A program made the translations under genes and the position numbers. The notes beneath the pieces were generated by a model that searched no databases, was not told the DNA's origin, and saw only the letters and a list, made by a program, of their open reading frames with translations. Source: Pegoplata infirma (Eukaryota; Arthropoda; Insecta; Diptera; Anthomyiidae). Taken from it: 64,000 bases of DNA. Of this stretch, positions 21,505 to 33,137 are shown in pieces. Location of the stretch: NCBI GenBank assembly GCA_963921195.1, contig OY992540.1, forward strand, positions 76,497,337 to 76,561,336, read 5' to 3'. How positions within the stretch are numbered: position 1 is the stretch's first letter; each line of letters begins with the position of its first letter.

Positions 21505-23980
21505 TATGGGGCATTCCATGTCAAATCGGACACTTTGAATAATTTTTTTTTTAATATTTTTCCAATTTGTTGACATTTTTTAGTACCCTTCGAAAACTCC
21601 TTCGTGGTAAATTTTCAGATATTTTTGATGACCCGTTCAAAAGATATCGAATTTTTAAAAATTGGTAGTTTGTTTCTTTACTCAAACTTCTTTTATTCAT
21701 AACTTCTTCAATAATGGTCCAAATTGCAATTTTTTTTTTAATTTTTGTTTTTTTAAGTACTTTAAAAAAAAAATCCAGAAAAATTCTTAAAAGTGCTCTA
21801 GTATGCGATTTTTAAGTTTTAAAATTTAACCCCCCTATTCTAGAAAAAATTGTCATTATAACAATTTGTTATAGAATTTTGTATTTTGATTTCTCGCGAT
21901 ATTAATAATTTTTATTGATTCAAAAAATGTGTAAATACATAAATACAATTTGGCAAAGCCTTTGTCATGAAAAATGTTTTGCAAAATTCGCTAATTGTGA
22001 AGATACTTACATAGAAAATTTGCCTTGTTATAGTTTTGTCATTTATTATAGATGACAATTTTCTTAGAATAGGGGGGTAAATCTCATTTTTGAAAATGTA
22101 TGTTCTCTTTGATTTTTTTTTGTGTAAAACTTCTATTGATTCTACAAATTTTTTGCCCAGTAGGATCGAGAGATAACGATGATTATTATTTTTTTTTTTT
22201 ATATTTTTTGAAAAAATTTTATTGTAATTTTCTAATCTTAAAATTATTTCTACTGCTCCAATGGTGCGTCATAGGGGGGTCATTTTTAAGACGGACCCCA
22301 TTAATTTTTACGTCTAAACATTTCTTCAGAACAAACTATAGCCTATCTGCAATTTCTAAAGGGGCTCCCACACAATATTTTTTTAGTCCAAACATTTTCT
22401 TTGAACACACCAACCCTCTATCTTTAACTATTTAGGCGGTCCCATCCATTTTTTTTGTTTTTTGTAAATTTGTTTTATTTAATCAGCTTCTACCGGTCCA
22501 ATTGTGCGTCCGAGAGGGGTCATTAGTGAGACCGACCCCCATTTATACCTACGCCCTATTTCTACTCCCTAAGTGGGCTTCCATTCAAAATTACATTTTT
22601 ATAAAATTTGCTCCAACGGTAATTTGTATGGGAGCCAGCTTGGGGAGTGGAGATAGGGCGTAGGTATGTTTTACAAAAATGTTGGAGGGTAAAAATAAAC
22701 GGAAGCCGGTCACACTAATGACCCCTCTCGGACGCACCATTGCACTATGGTTTCGCAGACCACTTTTCTTGGCCAAAATTAAATTTTCTCAAAATTGCTG
22801 TTTTAAAAAATCGCTTTGTGATCTTACAATAAACACTTCAAAGCAACAGAAAACATATTTGTTTTTTGTATATATTCATTTACCGTTATAATACAACAGA
22901 TTAAAGTTTATGTTTTACAACCAATCTAGGACAAGAAAAAAAAACGTATTTTTTTAAACTTTTCAAAATTTTTTTTTGAGTTTAAAATTTAAACTTTAAA
23001 TACAAAAAGTTTCTTATAATATTATACATGGAAAACAAAGTTGGAGATTAGTATTACAATAGTTTTAATTTCAAATAGTGTAAAAAAATTGGAGTCATTA
23101 CAAAAAAAGTGGTTCATGCAAACCAGAAAAAAAATTAGTGGTAAATAAAGCATAACTTTAGATGGGCCTACAAAAAGTTTTTAGCAAAATTTAGCTATCA
23201 GACCAATTCAGAATCATAGATTGGGATCATGACCACATTTCCACATTGTCAGATGATGCTAGGTTTTGCTAGTAAGTGTACTGTAAGAAAATTTCCAGAA
23301 CACTTTTTCCATTAAAATTCAACCCAAAAACGAATTTATGTAACTAAAAAAAAACAAAAATAAGTGACCTAAAATGTTAAAATTTAAAAAATGATGATAA
23401 TAATTTTTAACACGAATCATATTTCAAAAATAAAAAAAAAAATTTCGTTTTGGTAATTTTAGCCAAGAAAAGTGTCCATCGGAACCATAGTGTATTGGGC
23501 CGGTAGAAGCCGATTAAATAAAACAAATTTACAAAAAATAAAAATAAATTGTAGGGGGACCGCCTTAATAGTTAAAGATAGAGGGTAAGTGTGTTCAGAG
23601 AAAATGTTTGGATTAAAAAAATATTGTGGGTCGGTGATACATTTTATTGGTCTAAGAGCACTCTTAGGGCAGTTAGAGCGGTTGGAGCAAATTAAAAAAA
23701 ATTTAATTTTGTGTGGGAGCCCCCTTAGAAATTGGAGATAGGGTATTAGTTTGTTTCGAAGAAATGTTTAGACGTAAAAATTAATGGGGGTCGGTCTTGG
23801 AAATGACCCCTCTATGACGCACCATTGGAGCAGTAGAAATGATTTTAAGATTGAAAAATTACAATAAAATTTTTTCAAAAAATTTAAAAAAATAGTAATT
23901 ATCATTATCCCACGATCCTACTGGGCAAAAAATTTGTAGAATCGATGGAAGTTTTACACAAAAATATCAAAGAGTACATA

Positions 23981-25161
23981 AGGGGTGGTCCAATAACAAG
24001 TATCTTTTTAAAAATGCAATAAAATGATCAATACTCAACTTTTTTTGGAATGTTATGGCTTTATTTGAAAGAGCAAACATTCCCATTTTTTTATGGCAAA
24101 CGACTTCATTGATGCGTCCTCGGCTTGCTCCGCTGTATCGCGTTGTCACAGACTAAATACAGACTCGACAGTAGAGTTTTACAAGAAAAAATGGGGAAAA
24201 ACTAAGCGATTTTAGGAGAAAACACAGCGGTTTTTAGTCCGTTTTACGCTAACATGGCAACACTTTCTACGACTTAGGAGTGAGTGAAGCAACAAAAACC
24301 GATCTGGCATCCATTTTTCTTATGGCGCGTTATATCAGTTTTCTCTTTCTAACCTAATTCGTAGAATAATTTGAAAACATTAACCATATGGTTAAAAAAT
24401 ACTTTTTTGACACCTGTCATATTTGTTGAGTCTGTATTAGTCTGTGGCGTTGTAGCGCAGTACTGCGCTGCCAAACTGCACGTTTTTCGAAAAAAAGTTT
24501 TTAACCGAAATAAAGCACTCAAATTAGGTTATGTTAACAAACAAATTGATACATCTTGGGATCGTAAAACACGCACGGTATTGTAAAGAACCCAATTCAT
24601 CTATAGGAAGCAACAGATTTGAGTATTAGCATCACTACACAATATTTTCAAAAATACAGCTGAAAACCCCATTTTCGTCGACTTTTTGTTGGCCGTAATA
24701 GAATATATCAACTTGGATGATATTTATTTTCAGAAGGATGTCGCAATATGTCCCACAGTCCATCAAACAATCGATATTTTGCGCACTTAGTTCGGAAATC
24801 GTGTTTTTAGCCATATTCGCGGTGACAATTGATCACTTCAGAGCTGCCGATTAAAACCTTTAGACATTTTTTTGAGGGCTCTCGTTAAAGATCCATGCAA
24901 CATGGAAATCCAGAAATGTTCTAGGCCGTTTCGACGAATATCGTTCAATCCATTCGTGAGCTAGAACCAAAAACATTAGGAAAATGGGTGCCGAGGATGA
25001 GCTACTGCGGAGCTAACCCAGGCAGACGCATGAATGAAGTCGTTTGCCATAAATAATGGGAATATTTGCTCTTTCAAACAAAGCCATAAGGTTCCAAATC
25101 TATTGAGTATTGTTCATTTTATTGCATGTTTTAAAAAGATACTTGTTATTGGACCACCCTG
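23981..25161 (+). mobile_element. Tc1/mariner-type (IS630 superfamily) element remnant
   Basis: Ends AGGGGTGGTCCAATAACAAG at the left and the complement of CAGGGTGGTCCAATAACAAG at the right, with TA next to each end. It is nested in the left part of the right arm of the large foldback. The left part also carries an inverted copy of the right end (GGCAAACGACTTCATTGATGC opposite GCATGAATGAAGTCGTTTGCC), so the element is itself a partial foldback. Confidence 0.75.
24705..25050 (+). pseudogene. Decayed transposase C-terminus
   Basis: With stops and frameshifts the + strand reads DDIYFQKDVAICPTVHQTID, then FGNRVFSHIRGDNW, then SCRLKPLDIF, then later MNEVVCHK-like sequence. This follows the order of the IS630/Tc1 transposase catalytic core: the ...DGA.CHTA strand, the SCDL.PLD segment holding a catalytic Asp, and the LNEI.FH end. 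The first catalytic region is not recognisable. It cannot encode an active enzyme. Confidence 0.7.
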
Positions 25162-26407
25162 TACATTTTCAAAAATGAGATTTAAATTTTGAAACTTAAA
25201 AATCGCATACTAGACCACTTTTAAAAATTTTTTGGGATTTTTTTTTAAAAAGTACGTAAAAAAACAAAAAAATTTAAAAGAAAAAAAATTTGCAATTTGG
25301 ACCATTATTGAAGAAGTTATGAGTAAAAGAAGTTTGTGTAAAGGAACAAACAACCAATTTTTAAAAATTCGATATCCTTTGAACGGGTCATCAAAAAAAT
25401 CTGAAAATTTACCACGAAGGAGTTTTCAAAGGGTACCAAAAACTGTCAACAAATTGAGAAAATCTAAAAAAAAAAAAATATTCAAAGTGTCCGATTTGAC
25501 ATGGAATGCCCCCAGTTCCGTTTTAACCATTAGGGCACACTGGGCACGTGCCCAGGGCCCCTGACCTAAGGGGGCCCGAAGTGCCAAATTCGCTAATACG
25601 AAAATGAAGCATTTTTTTTAATTAGTTTTTAAAGAAAATTTCACATTTTCTTAGAAAAAAATTCTCAGCATCTAACAGATTTTTAGTATACATCTGAAAC
25701 TTTTTCTATGGAAGAAATCTGTCGCATATCAAAGTCTCAAATTGAAAGAAATTTTTCCTACATAAAAATTTTCAGACTGAGAAATATTTTTCGTACAGAA
25801 AAAGTTTCAGATTCTAAGATTTTAAAAATCCAAAGTTTATAGAAGTATTTCCAAAATAAAAATACTTAGATTTTGAGCCACTTATAGTATGCAAAGTCTC
25901 AGATTCTGAGACATTTTTCGTATAGCAATAATCTAATTTTTGGTATAGAAAAAGTTTTAGATTCTGAGGCATTTTTCGTATAGAAAAAGTCTCAGAGTCT
26001 GAGAAATGTATCGTAAAGAAAAAGTCTCAGATGCTGAAAAATAGTCTCCAAAGCTGAGACATTTTTCGTACAAAAATATTCTCAGATTCTAAAATATTTT
26101 TCGTAAAGAAATTATAGCAGATTCTAAGGCATTTTTCGTATAGAAAAAATTCCAGATTATTCTGAAACATTTTTTATATAGAAAAAGTTTCAGATTCCGA
26201 GACATTTTTTCGTATAGATTTTAAGATCTCAATAAAACCAAATTGTTCTGCACAAATATCATGGTTTTAATAAGTAAAGAAAATGACCTCGAGCTAGTTT
26301 ATCCGTACTCAAAATATTTTTTTTTAAGTTTCTTTGTCTTAAAACAGGTAATAAGAATATTATAGTTTGTACCAAAAAAATGTTTTTTTTGTCATGCGAC
26401 TTTTTAC

Positions 26408-27984
26408 TAGGGATGCCAAACGGGAAATCCCGAATCCCGAATCCCGAAATCCCGGGATTTTTCGGGATTGACAAATCCCGAATCCCGGGATTTATTTTTT
26501 TCAATCCCGGGATTTTTCGGGATTTTCCGGGATTAAGAAATCCCGAAAAATCCCGGGATTTCGGGATTTTTTTGTCAAATATTGTAATTAAAATTGACTA
26601 TTTCTTCAGTGTTTGTTGTCCGATGGTAACAAAATGGATATCGTTTGAAAGGTGTTTGAAATATCTTTCAAATGAGGCATGTTAGGCTTAAATTCTCTTA
26701 CTCTTTTGGAGTACAATTTAATTTTCAGGCCGTATTACTTAATATACAGAAGGGTGAAGCATATCTTCCTTTTATCGGATTTAAAAATTGTCGGAGTCAG
26801 AATTGATGCCATTTAGGGTCAATATTATTCCTGAAGGGAAATGTCTTTAGGTTCCTTTTTTACTTCAAAATTGGAAAAATCCGAACAAAGTTAAACATTT
26901 TTTTACTTTGTTTGAAACTTTCACATTTTCTTGTCTAAAAAGGAGCCCTACAAGTCCAATATTTTTTTGTATAAATATTGACCCTAAAAGGCAACTATTC
27001 CGACCCCGACGATTTTAAAATTCGAAAAACAAATTGCGTCACCCTAATTGCAGTTAGCTGCCGATTTATGCAAATGCCAACATTTTTAAGAAACAGTTAA
27101 ATTTTGCCGAGATTTGAATTTATAAGGGATCATTAAGTAATCCATCTGTAAAGTTTATTTTTAACAGTTATAGTTCGTAAATAAGTTAATGCGGATGAGG
27201 GGAAAATTTCCCCCTTGAAGCACCAAAACAGCCTCTGAAAACCCAAATTTGTTTACCAATTTGTACTTTTATTAAGCAAATGACACATTTTTAAGTTTCA
27301 CCTAGCCAAAAAATTAAATTTTTTCGTCCCGCCCCTTTTTGTGGGCGTGAATATAAAAAATAATATAAATAATGATAAGATTCTGTTACTTAGGCGTAAT
27401 AAATGTATTTGTAAACATTTATCGCAAAAGGGAAGAAAACCGTTAAAATGCGATTTGCCTACCAATAAGACAATTAATACAAATTTTGTATTGGCAGAGG
27501 ACGTTGGGGACACCTTCCCCTCGCGAGGAATTGTAACAAATTTATTAACACAATTTTATCATTATTAAAACAAATATATTATATCCACGTCTACAAAAGA
27601 GGCCGTCCGAAAAAAAAGTATTTTCTAATCTTTTGAATTCGACTGCATCGCGTCTTTCACAGACGCACATCGTTCGAGTCTATCAAATCGGTCATAGCTG
27701 TTCCTAAATTTTCGGGTTTTCTGTGCTAAATATGTGAAACTTTACGAAAAATATCCAATGGTTATGAATTAATTGAATATTTAATTATAAAAAAAATTAT
27801 TAAAATATTACGTGAAAAACCTTAATTTTAATAAATCCCGAAATCCCGAAAAATCCCGGGATCCCGAAAAATCCCGGGATCCCGAAAAATCCCGAAATCC
27901 CAAAAAATCCCGGGATTCCGGGATTAGAATTTTAAAATCCCGAATCCCGGGATTTGTAAATGTCAATCCCGTTTGGCATCCCTA
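26408..27984. mobile_element. hAT-type element with AATCCCG repeats, nested
   Basis: 8-bp target duplication CTTTTTAC at 26400-26407 and 27985-27992. The terminal repeat TAGGGATGCCAAACGGGA matches inverted at the right. Both subterminal zones are tandem runs of AATCCCG/GGGATTT motifs (26410-26560, 27828-27970). The related element at 58595 has a single CTTTTTAC (complement at 58682-58689) at this position, an empty-site comparison. The open frames over the repeats are artefacts. Confidence 0.92.
26750..27046. mobile_element. Inverted-repeat MITE, copy 1
   Basis: The left arm contains AATTGTCGGAGTCAGAATTG and TTAGGGTCAATATT. The right arm carries the inverse (ATATTGACCCTAAAAGGCA, CCCCGACGATTTTAAAATTC). 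The same family sits inside the hAT element at 54201-55517. Confidence 0.6.
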
Positions 27985-28066
27985 CTTTTTACTTTCCAGC
28001 GAGGCCCCAAAATCTTGTGTGCCCAGGGCCCCCGCCATACCTTAAAGCGGCCCTGAATGCCCCATA

Positions 28067-28347
28067 TACAAAAAACTATAAACTTTCATAAAGATGATTT
28101 CAAACTTTCATATACATATACAAAAAACTATAAACTAAATGAGAATTCAAAACACCAAGACAATAAAAAAAAAATTATTAAATTTGTAATGTAAATAAAA
28201 TAATTGAGCTCGAGGTCTGTTATTTCATTTACACTACAAATTTAAAGGTCGAATAAATAAAACATTAAAATTATTATATCATTTTTTATTTTTTTAATTT
28301 TTGAGTAAATTTTTAATTGCGTCAATTAATTACTTAATAAAAATTAC
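28067..28347. other. Intergenic, no gene seen
   Basis: AT-rich sequence with a short duplication (ACAAAAAACTATAAACT twice, 28069 and 28119). No feature supported. Confidence 0.5.
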
Positions 28348-29884
28348 TATTTTTATACCCTCCACTCTAGTGATAGAGGGTATATATAAGTTTGTCATTC
28401 CGTTTGTAACACATCGAAATATTGGTCTATGACCCCATAAAGTATATATATTCATGATCCTTGATCGATTTTAAGTCGATCTAGCGATGTCCGTCCGTCC
28501 GTCCGTCCGTCTGTCTGTCTGTCTGTCTGTCCGTTGAAAACACGCTAACTTTTGAAAGACTTTACGGAGGCTCCTGAAGTTTGACATATATGTTCTCCAT
28601 TTACCGGGTCAGGTTGGTATTGCAATCCAGCAAAATCGGTCCAGTGGTTCAAAAGTTATGAGCAAAAGAGTAAATTTCGGCAAGGGCATTTTTCGAATTT
28701 ACAAGATTTAAACCACTTTAACTTTCGAAACACAATTCTGAGGGGGCTGAAGCTTAGCATATATATTTGTCGTTCCTCATGGCTGTTTGGTTTTGAATTT
28801 CAGCAAAATCGGTTCAGTGGTTCAAAAGTTATAAGCAAAGCACTGAATTTCAGATTTGTTTCACCTTTAACTGTTGAAAACTCGTTAAACAAGTTTTAAA
28901 AGCATGGTGAAATACCAGTTTTGTAAAACTTGTTGTTGTTTGTTTTCTTGTCGTGGGGTGCAGTTTAGTTGTTAGACAAGTAAATATTTGTTATTGTTTT
29001 GTTATTGTTAGTGTATTTGTATGTAACGGGAAAAAATCAAATAAAGTATGAGTATGATTGAATGTTAATTTGTTTTTGGTTTTTAAATAAGAGGATGGTA
29101 ATATAAAAAAAAGAGGAAAATATGTGAAATAGTTTTTTTTGGTATTACATATAGGTATAAAACAACAAAAATATTTTACAAAGCAATTTGTTACTCAAAG
29201 AAATTGTACACTAAAAAAATATTTACACTCAAAAAAAAATGTTACACTCAAAAAAAAAATGTACACATTATATTTTTTTTTTTTTATGAAATGGCAGACT
29301 CAAAAAAATGTTGACAGTCAAAAAAATTTTACACTCAAAAAAATTTGATTGATTAAAAGAAAGTTTGACTCAAAATAATATACATATGGGCAATTCCATC
29401 ATGTCGAACGTGACCGTTGCACACATTTAAGTTGAAATAAAAGTCAAAATAAAAAGAATTTTTTTCTTGACAAAAGGAGGAACTTATAGCTCTTAACTAG
29501 CTCTTTAATTGTTGCTCAGGTTGATTTTGGAAATTGTTTCAAGTTTTCGAGATAATCGCAAAGAACACAACCATTCGCACGGGACAAAAAACAGAAGTGG
29601 TTTTCGCGACTATCAATTAAAACTCTGTTTTTAGCGAAACCTGAGGCAATATCACAATGCGACTAATTTTAGAATGTTGGCTAATAATGTCTCTTAAAAG
29701 TTGTAAAATTTTACCTCAAAATTATTTCTACTTTTTTTTTAATTTAACTTTAATTACTGTCGCACGGGACATGTTGCACGGGACATTTTTTTCCATCATC
29801 ATATTTATATTGTTTTAGTTGTTCTTTTTCTAACAAATTATAAATAAATAAGCTTAAAAAACATATTTTTATTCATTCATTTTT

Positions 29885-30008
29885 TTTCAATACGTCCTTC
29901 AGCCAATTTCCACTTTTGTCTAGCATTCCGCATTAGTTCCTTGTTTTTTAATTTATTGTCTTGTAATTTTATCTCATCTTCCTTTAACTTTTCTCTCCAT
30001 CGTTTGCA
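29885..30008 (-). pseudogene. Coding-like transposon fragment, Lys/Glu-rich helix
   Basis: The minus strand reads CKRWREKLKEDEIKLQDNK followed by NARQKWKLAEGRIEKK without a stop. The charged helical pattern (RWREKLKED...) is seen in proteins encoded by several insect transposons. It is short, has no start, and is bounded by repeats. The family is not assigned. Confidence 0.35.
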
Positions 30009-30009
30009 T

Positions 30010-30573
30010 CACTCTTTATTTTTTTCGCCATGCAAATGCATGTTTTTTGTCGATCGTCTAAAAACGATATCGACCAATTATCTTTCCGAATCAAGAAATT
30101 TGCGTTAAAATGGCATCGATTTGTTTTTGCATATTTTTGCATATATTGGTGAAAATGCACATTTTTGCACATTTTGGTTTTAAATGCATATTTTGTGTAT
30201 ATTTCCAACTTTCAAGTGCATATTTTTGCAAAAATTAGCAAAAACACAAATTGAAATTGATTTGTGTTATAATCGATTTAAAATTTTAAAAATTTATTTT
30301 GAAAATAAGACAAATATTTTTTTTTTTTTTAACTTTTTTATAGATTGTTTAATTTTAAAAACAATTATGGTACATAAAGTTTTAAATGTTACTATTTAAG
30401 GCCGGCTTTATTTTTTCTTTTTATGAAGTTTTTCGTATGAAAACAAGATTTTTATTGCCTACATTTTATTTTTTAGTGCATATTTTAAGGTTTTTTAGTG
30501 AATATTTTGAATTTTTTAGCGCATATTTTAAGCGCATATTTTCGATTTTTTAGTGCATGAAAATCTCATCCCT
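30010..30573. mobile_element. Partial hAT-type element with TGCATATTTT repeats
   Basis: Multiple TGCATATTTT and TTTTTAGTGCATATTTT repeats. The right end is the complement of TAGGGATGAGATTTTCATGC. It resembles the complete element at 54201-55517 in its internal repeat and subterminal CATGCACTAAAAA. The left end was not located, so no target duplication can be given. Confidence 0.55.
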
Positions 30574-31349
30574 ACTCATCTATATTTAAATAATTTAAAA
30601 GTATGTATTTATATAAGTAAATCGTTTATGCAAGAAAAAATATTTTTTAAAAATTTTAATATCCACACTTACCATGTCGCACGTGACCAACTTTATATAA
30701 GAACCAAGATCACAGATTTTATTATTTTTAAAATTTTTTTTTTTTATTTTAATTGTAATAAAAATCTGTGTTTGTTCTCAATATTTGATGAATTTTCGTC
30801 ATATCTACTTGACGCACTAATAACTAATGTTGTTTTTCTATGTCGCACGGGACATCGAAATATGTGATAAAGCTTAGCAAAAACTTACGGTTATTTTTTA
30901 AATGCATAGTTTGTTATGCATTTTTTTTAGCTCTTTGTATCTCAATAAAGATTTTTTAAAAGCAAAAGTCAACATTTAATGCTTCTCTTTAAGAACTTTT
31001 ATCAAAACAAAAGGTGCAATAGAAATGTCCCAATGAGAAAAAAATGGCTTGCTCGACTTTATATTCGAATATCTCGAAATGGATTATGAATAAATGTAAA
31101 ATTTGTTCACGTTAGAAAAATTTGATTGTTTCTTATGAAAATATGTTAAAACAAATTGGTTTCAAGAACTTTTGGTTTTTTGGTCTTGGTAGACCTTTCG
31201 GTGGAAGTGCCCATATTATTAATAAAAAATTTGTAATGCAATTTTATGAATTTTTTTTTAGAAAATTACTATCAGATAACATTGTGGAGGGTATTCATAG
31301 ATTCGACCAAGTCGAATTTAATTTTTCTACTTGTTTTTTTTTAAATTTA

Positions 31350-31803
31350 AACAAGTGATTACTCAAATTATTTTTCTCAATATTATTTGCAGTGTTGGCT
31401 GGTTAAGTTGCCACCCAACGCCTCAGGGCCGAGTCTACCTACACCAATTCAAATTTTTGTTTGAAAAAATACACTTTTTTCACATGTTTTTTGTATTCTT
31501 GTTAAATAAATGAAACATTTGGTATATTTATCGCGATGGGAAGGTGGCCTCAACGTCCTCCACTGACCCCATTACCTGCCCCCCAAAACGCCCCTGACAA
31601 AATTTTTTTTTTTTATTTTTTTTTACATTTTGGAGGGTATAAAAGAATCGGCACAGCCGAATTTAACACTCTCACTTGTTTTTTTAATTTAAACAAGTGA
31701 TTACTCAAATTGTTTTTCTCAATATTATTTGCCGTGTTGGCTGGTTAAGTTGCCTCCCAACGCTTCTGGGCCGAGTCTACCTGCACCAATTCAAATTTTT
31801 GTT
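31350..31803 (+). repeat. Direct duplication around a mini-me tail
   Basis: About 110 bp (AAACAAGTGATTACTCAAAT ... GTTGGCTGGTTAAGTTGCC ... CACCAATTCAAATTTTTG) occurs at 31350-31458 and again at 31686-31803 with few differences. Between the copies lies the 3' part of a mini-me-like element ending GGCACAGCCGAATTTAACAC then TCACTTGTTTT. Each copy directly follows a mini-me tail. Confidence 0.8.
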
Positions 31804-32288
31804 ATTACTTGTAATCAATGAAATATGCACGGTATAAAAATCATAATTTTTTCAGCTGAAAGGTAATGGGTAAGTTATTGTTTTTATTTTTTAATGAATT
31901 AAAGTTCCCCTACTAACCTATTAAACATATTTATGGATTAGCAAATTTGTTCACACAATTTATAAAAAAATATTTGAATAATCCTAAATTTGAATATGTA
32001 AATATTACAAAATATGGTGTACAAATTGTAAATCATGTAAAATATTTACTAAATACGAGCATATGTAAAGTAACAGTAGCAATTTTAACACATTAACATT
32101 AAGAGCACAGCACCAGCTACTGAATGAATGAATATTTACAACTTTTTTTTTCCATAAAAACACTGACATTAATTGCAAATTATGATAGTAATCACTAAAT
32201 TTCTTTCGAAAAAAATAACTAAAAAATACACAAATCTAAAACAAATTAAAAATTCAACACACAACAAATTAACTAAATAAAAAAATAA
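31804..32288. other. AT-rich stretch, no feature seen
   Basis: Neither a gene, a clear repeat nor element ends could be supported here. Confidence 0.5.
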
Positions 32289-32291
32289 ATA

Positions 32292-32816
32292 TCGAGGGCT
32301 TATATTCAAAACTTGCTATCTGCATAATGAACAATTTTTAGAAGATCACAAAAAAAAATAATTTTTAGGTAATTCTAAGAGTTATAATTGAAGGGCTTAC
32401 TGCAAAAACATGATAAGCAACATTTTATTTTTTGGTGTTCTTCGCGTTCTACTGATTTTTCACTGACATATTTTTGGTAGAAGTCTAGCTTAAGCCATTC
32501 GTACAAGTATCTTAAGTATGAAAGTTTACTAAAGTTATATTTCCTACATTATTTCAAAAGTTTTAAGGTAAAAATTACCATAAAATGAATTGCTGCTTAT
32601 CGAGTTTTTACAATATGCCCTTCAATTAATTTTTCTTCTACAATATTATTTAAAAAAAACTTGTTTTATTTTATTTAAAAAAAAAAAACTTGTTTTTAAG
32701 TAATGTTTCAGTTTAAAATTAGTTTGATAGATAAAAACTAAATCACTGAACACATTTCTATTGAAAAGTCTCTTTCGAAAAATTGCAGATAGCAAGTTTT
32801 GAATATAAGCCCTCGA
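32292..32816. mobile_element. 525-bp foldback MITE, TA target
   Basis: A perfect 33-bp terminal inverted repeat starting TCGAGGGCTTATATTCAAAA, flanked on both sides by TA (32290-32291 and 32817-32818). A second inner pair (ATTGAAGGGCTTACTGC opposite GCCCTTCAATTAATTT) continues the fold. Very little divergence between the arms suggests a recent insertion. Confidence 0.9.
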
Positions 32817-33137
32817 TATATATGTTGAATTAATAAAATGAATACAACAAAAATAAACCAAACATATTTTTCATGCTCTACACTCTGTGACATAAGTTTG
32901 TCCTTGCGTTTGTTACTATTCGTAATATCGCAAGAAGACCCCAGACAATTTTTATATTCGTAATTTTCGATCGAACTTTGTTTACCGTTACTTGACCGAT
33001 TTCACACAAATTTGCATTTTATTATCTTAAATAGAAAAAAAGTGTGTTTTGCATAAATTATCTAAGTTTTTCTTTAAAAACTAAGGTAACCTTCCTCATA
33101 ACACTTGAATTAAACCAAAAACGTGCACAATTTGTTT

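Larger units (their letters stand above)
25513..28055. mobile_element. hAT-type non-autonomous element with TCTCAG repeats
   Basis: 8-bp target duplication AATGCCCC at 25505-25512 and 28056-28063. Ends CAGTTCCGTTTTAACC and, inverted, CAGGGCCGCTTTAAGG. A GC-rich subterminal block (GGGCACGTGCCCAGGGCCCC) is followed by about fifteen decayed copies of the GTCTCAGATTCTGAGAC palindrome at 25640-26220. It sits in the end of the large foldback and is itself hit by the element at 26408. No transposase. Confidence 0.9.
21505..28066. mobile_element. Large foldback element, interrupted twice
   Basis: The left arm starts TATGGGGCATTCCATGTCAA. The right arm ends with its complement, split by a hAT insertion, finishing GCCCCATA at 28066. 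TACA flanks both outer ends (21501-21504 and 28067-28070). The arms match over long distances in mirrored order: GGACACTTTGAATA, AATGGTCCAAATTGCAA, ATCGCATACTAG, CCCAGTAGGATCG, GTGCGTCATAGGGG, GACCCCTCTCGGACGCACC. Without insertions the element is about 2.8 kb and almost entirely palindromic. No coding frame is convincing. Confidence 0.85.
29385..31215. mobile_element. Foldback-type element, TATGGGCAATTCC ends
   Basis: Left end TATGGGCAATTCCATC, right end the complement of TATGGGCACTTCCAC. A motif pair, GTCGCACGGGACAT and GTCGAACGTGACC, recurs near both ends. The interior contains a hAT-like fragment. The arms are less complete than in the element at 21505, whose end sequence (TATGGGGCATTCCA) it resembles. 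Confidence 0.55.
28348..31337 (+). mobile_element. mini-me-like element, expanded GTCY tract, interrupted
   Basis: Head TATACCCTCCACTCTAGTG; core GATTTTAAGTCGATCTAGCG; a long tract of GTCC followed by GTCT units at 28492-28531, the longest GTCY run in the window. The tail TGTGGAGGGTATTCATAG ... TCTACTTGTTTTTTTT is at 31284-31337. The interior holds TTGAAAACTCGTTA-type duplications and a large insertion at 29385. Confidence 0.75.

Noticed and set aside
25232..25564. 110-codon Lys-rich frame
   Set aside because: It crosses from the foldback arm into the hAT-type element, so it cannot be an ancestral coding unit.
26259..26685. Frames rich in NPGI/RDFPG motifs
   Set aside because: They are translations of the AATCCCG subterminal repeats of a hAT-type element.
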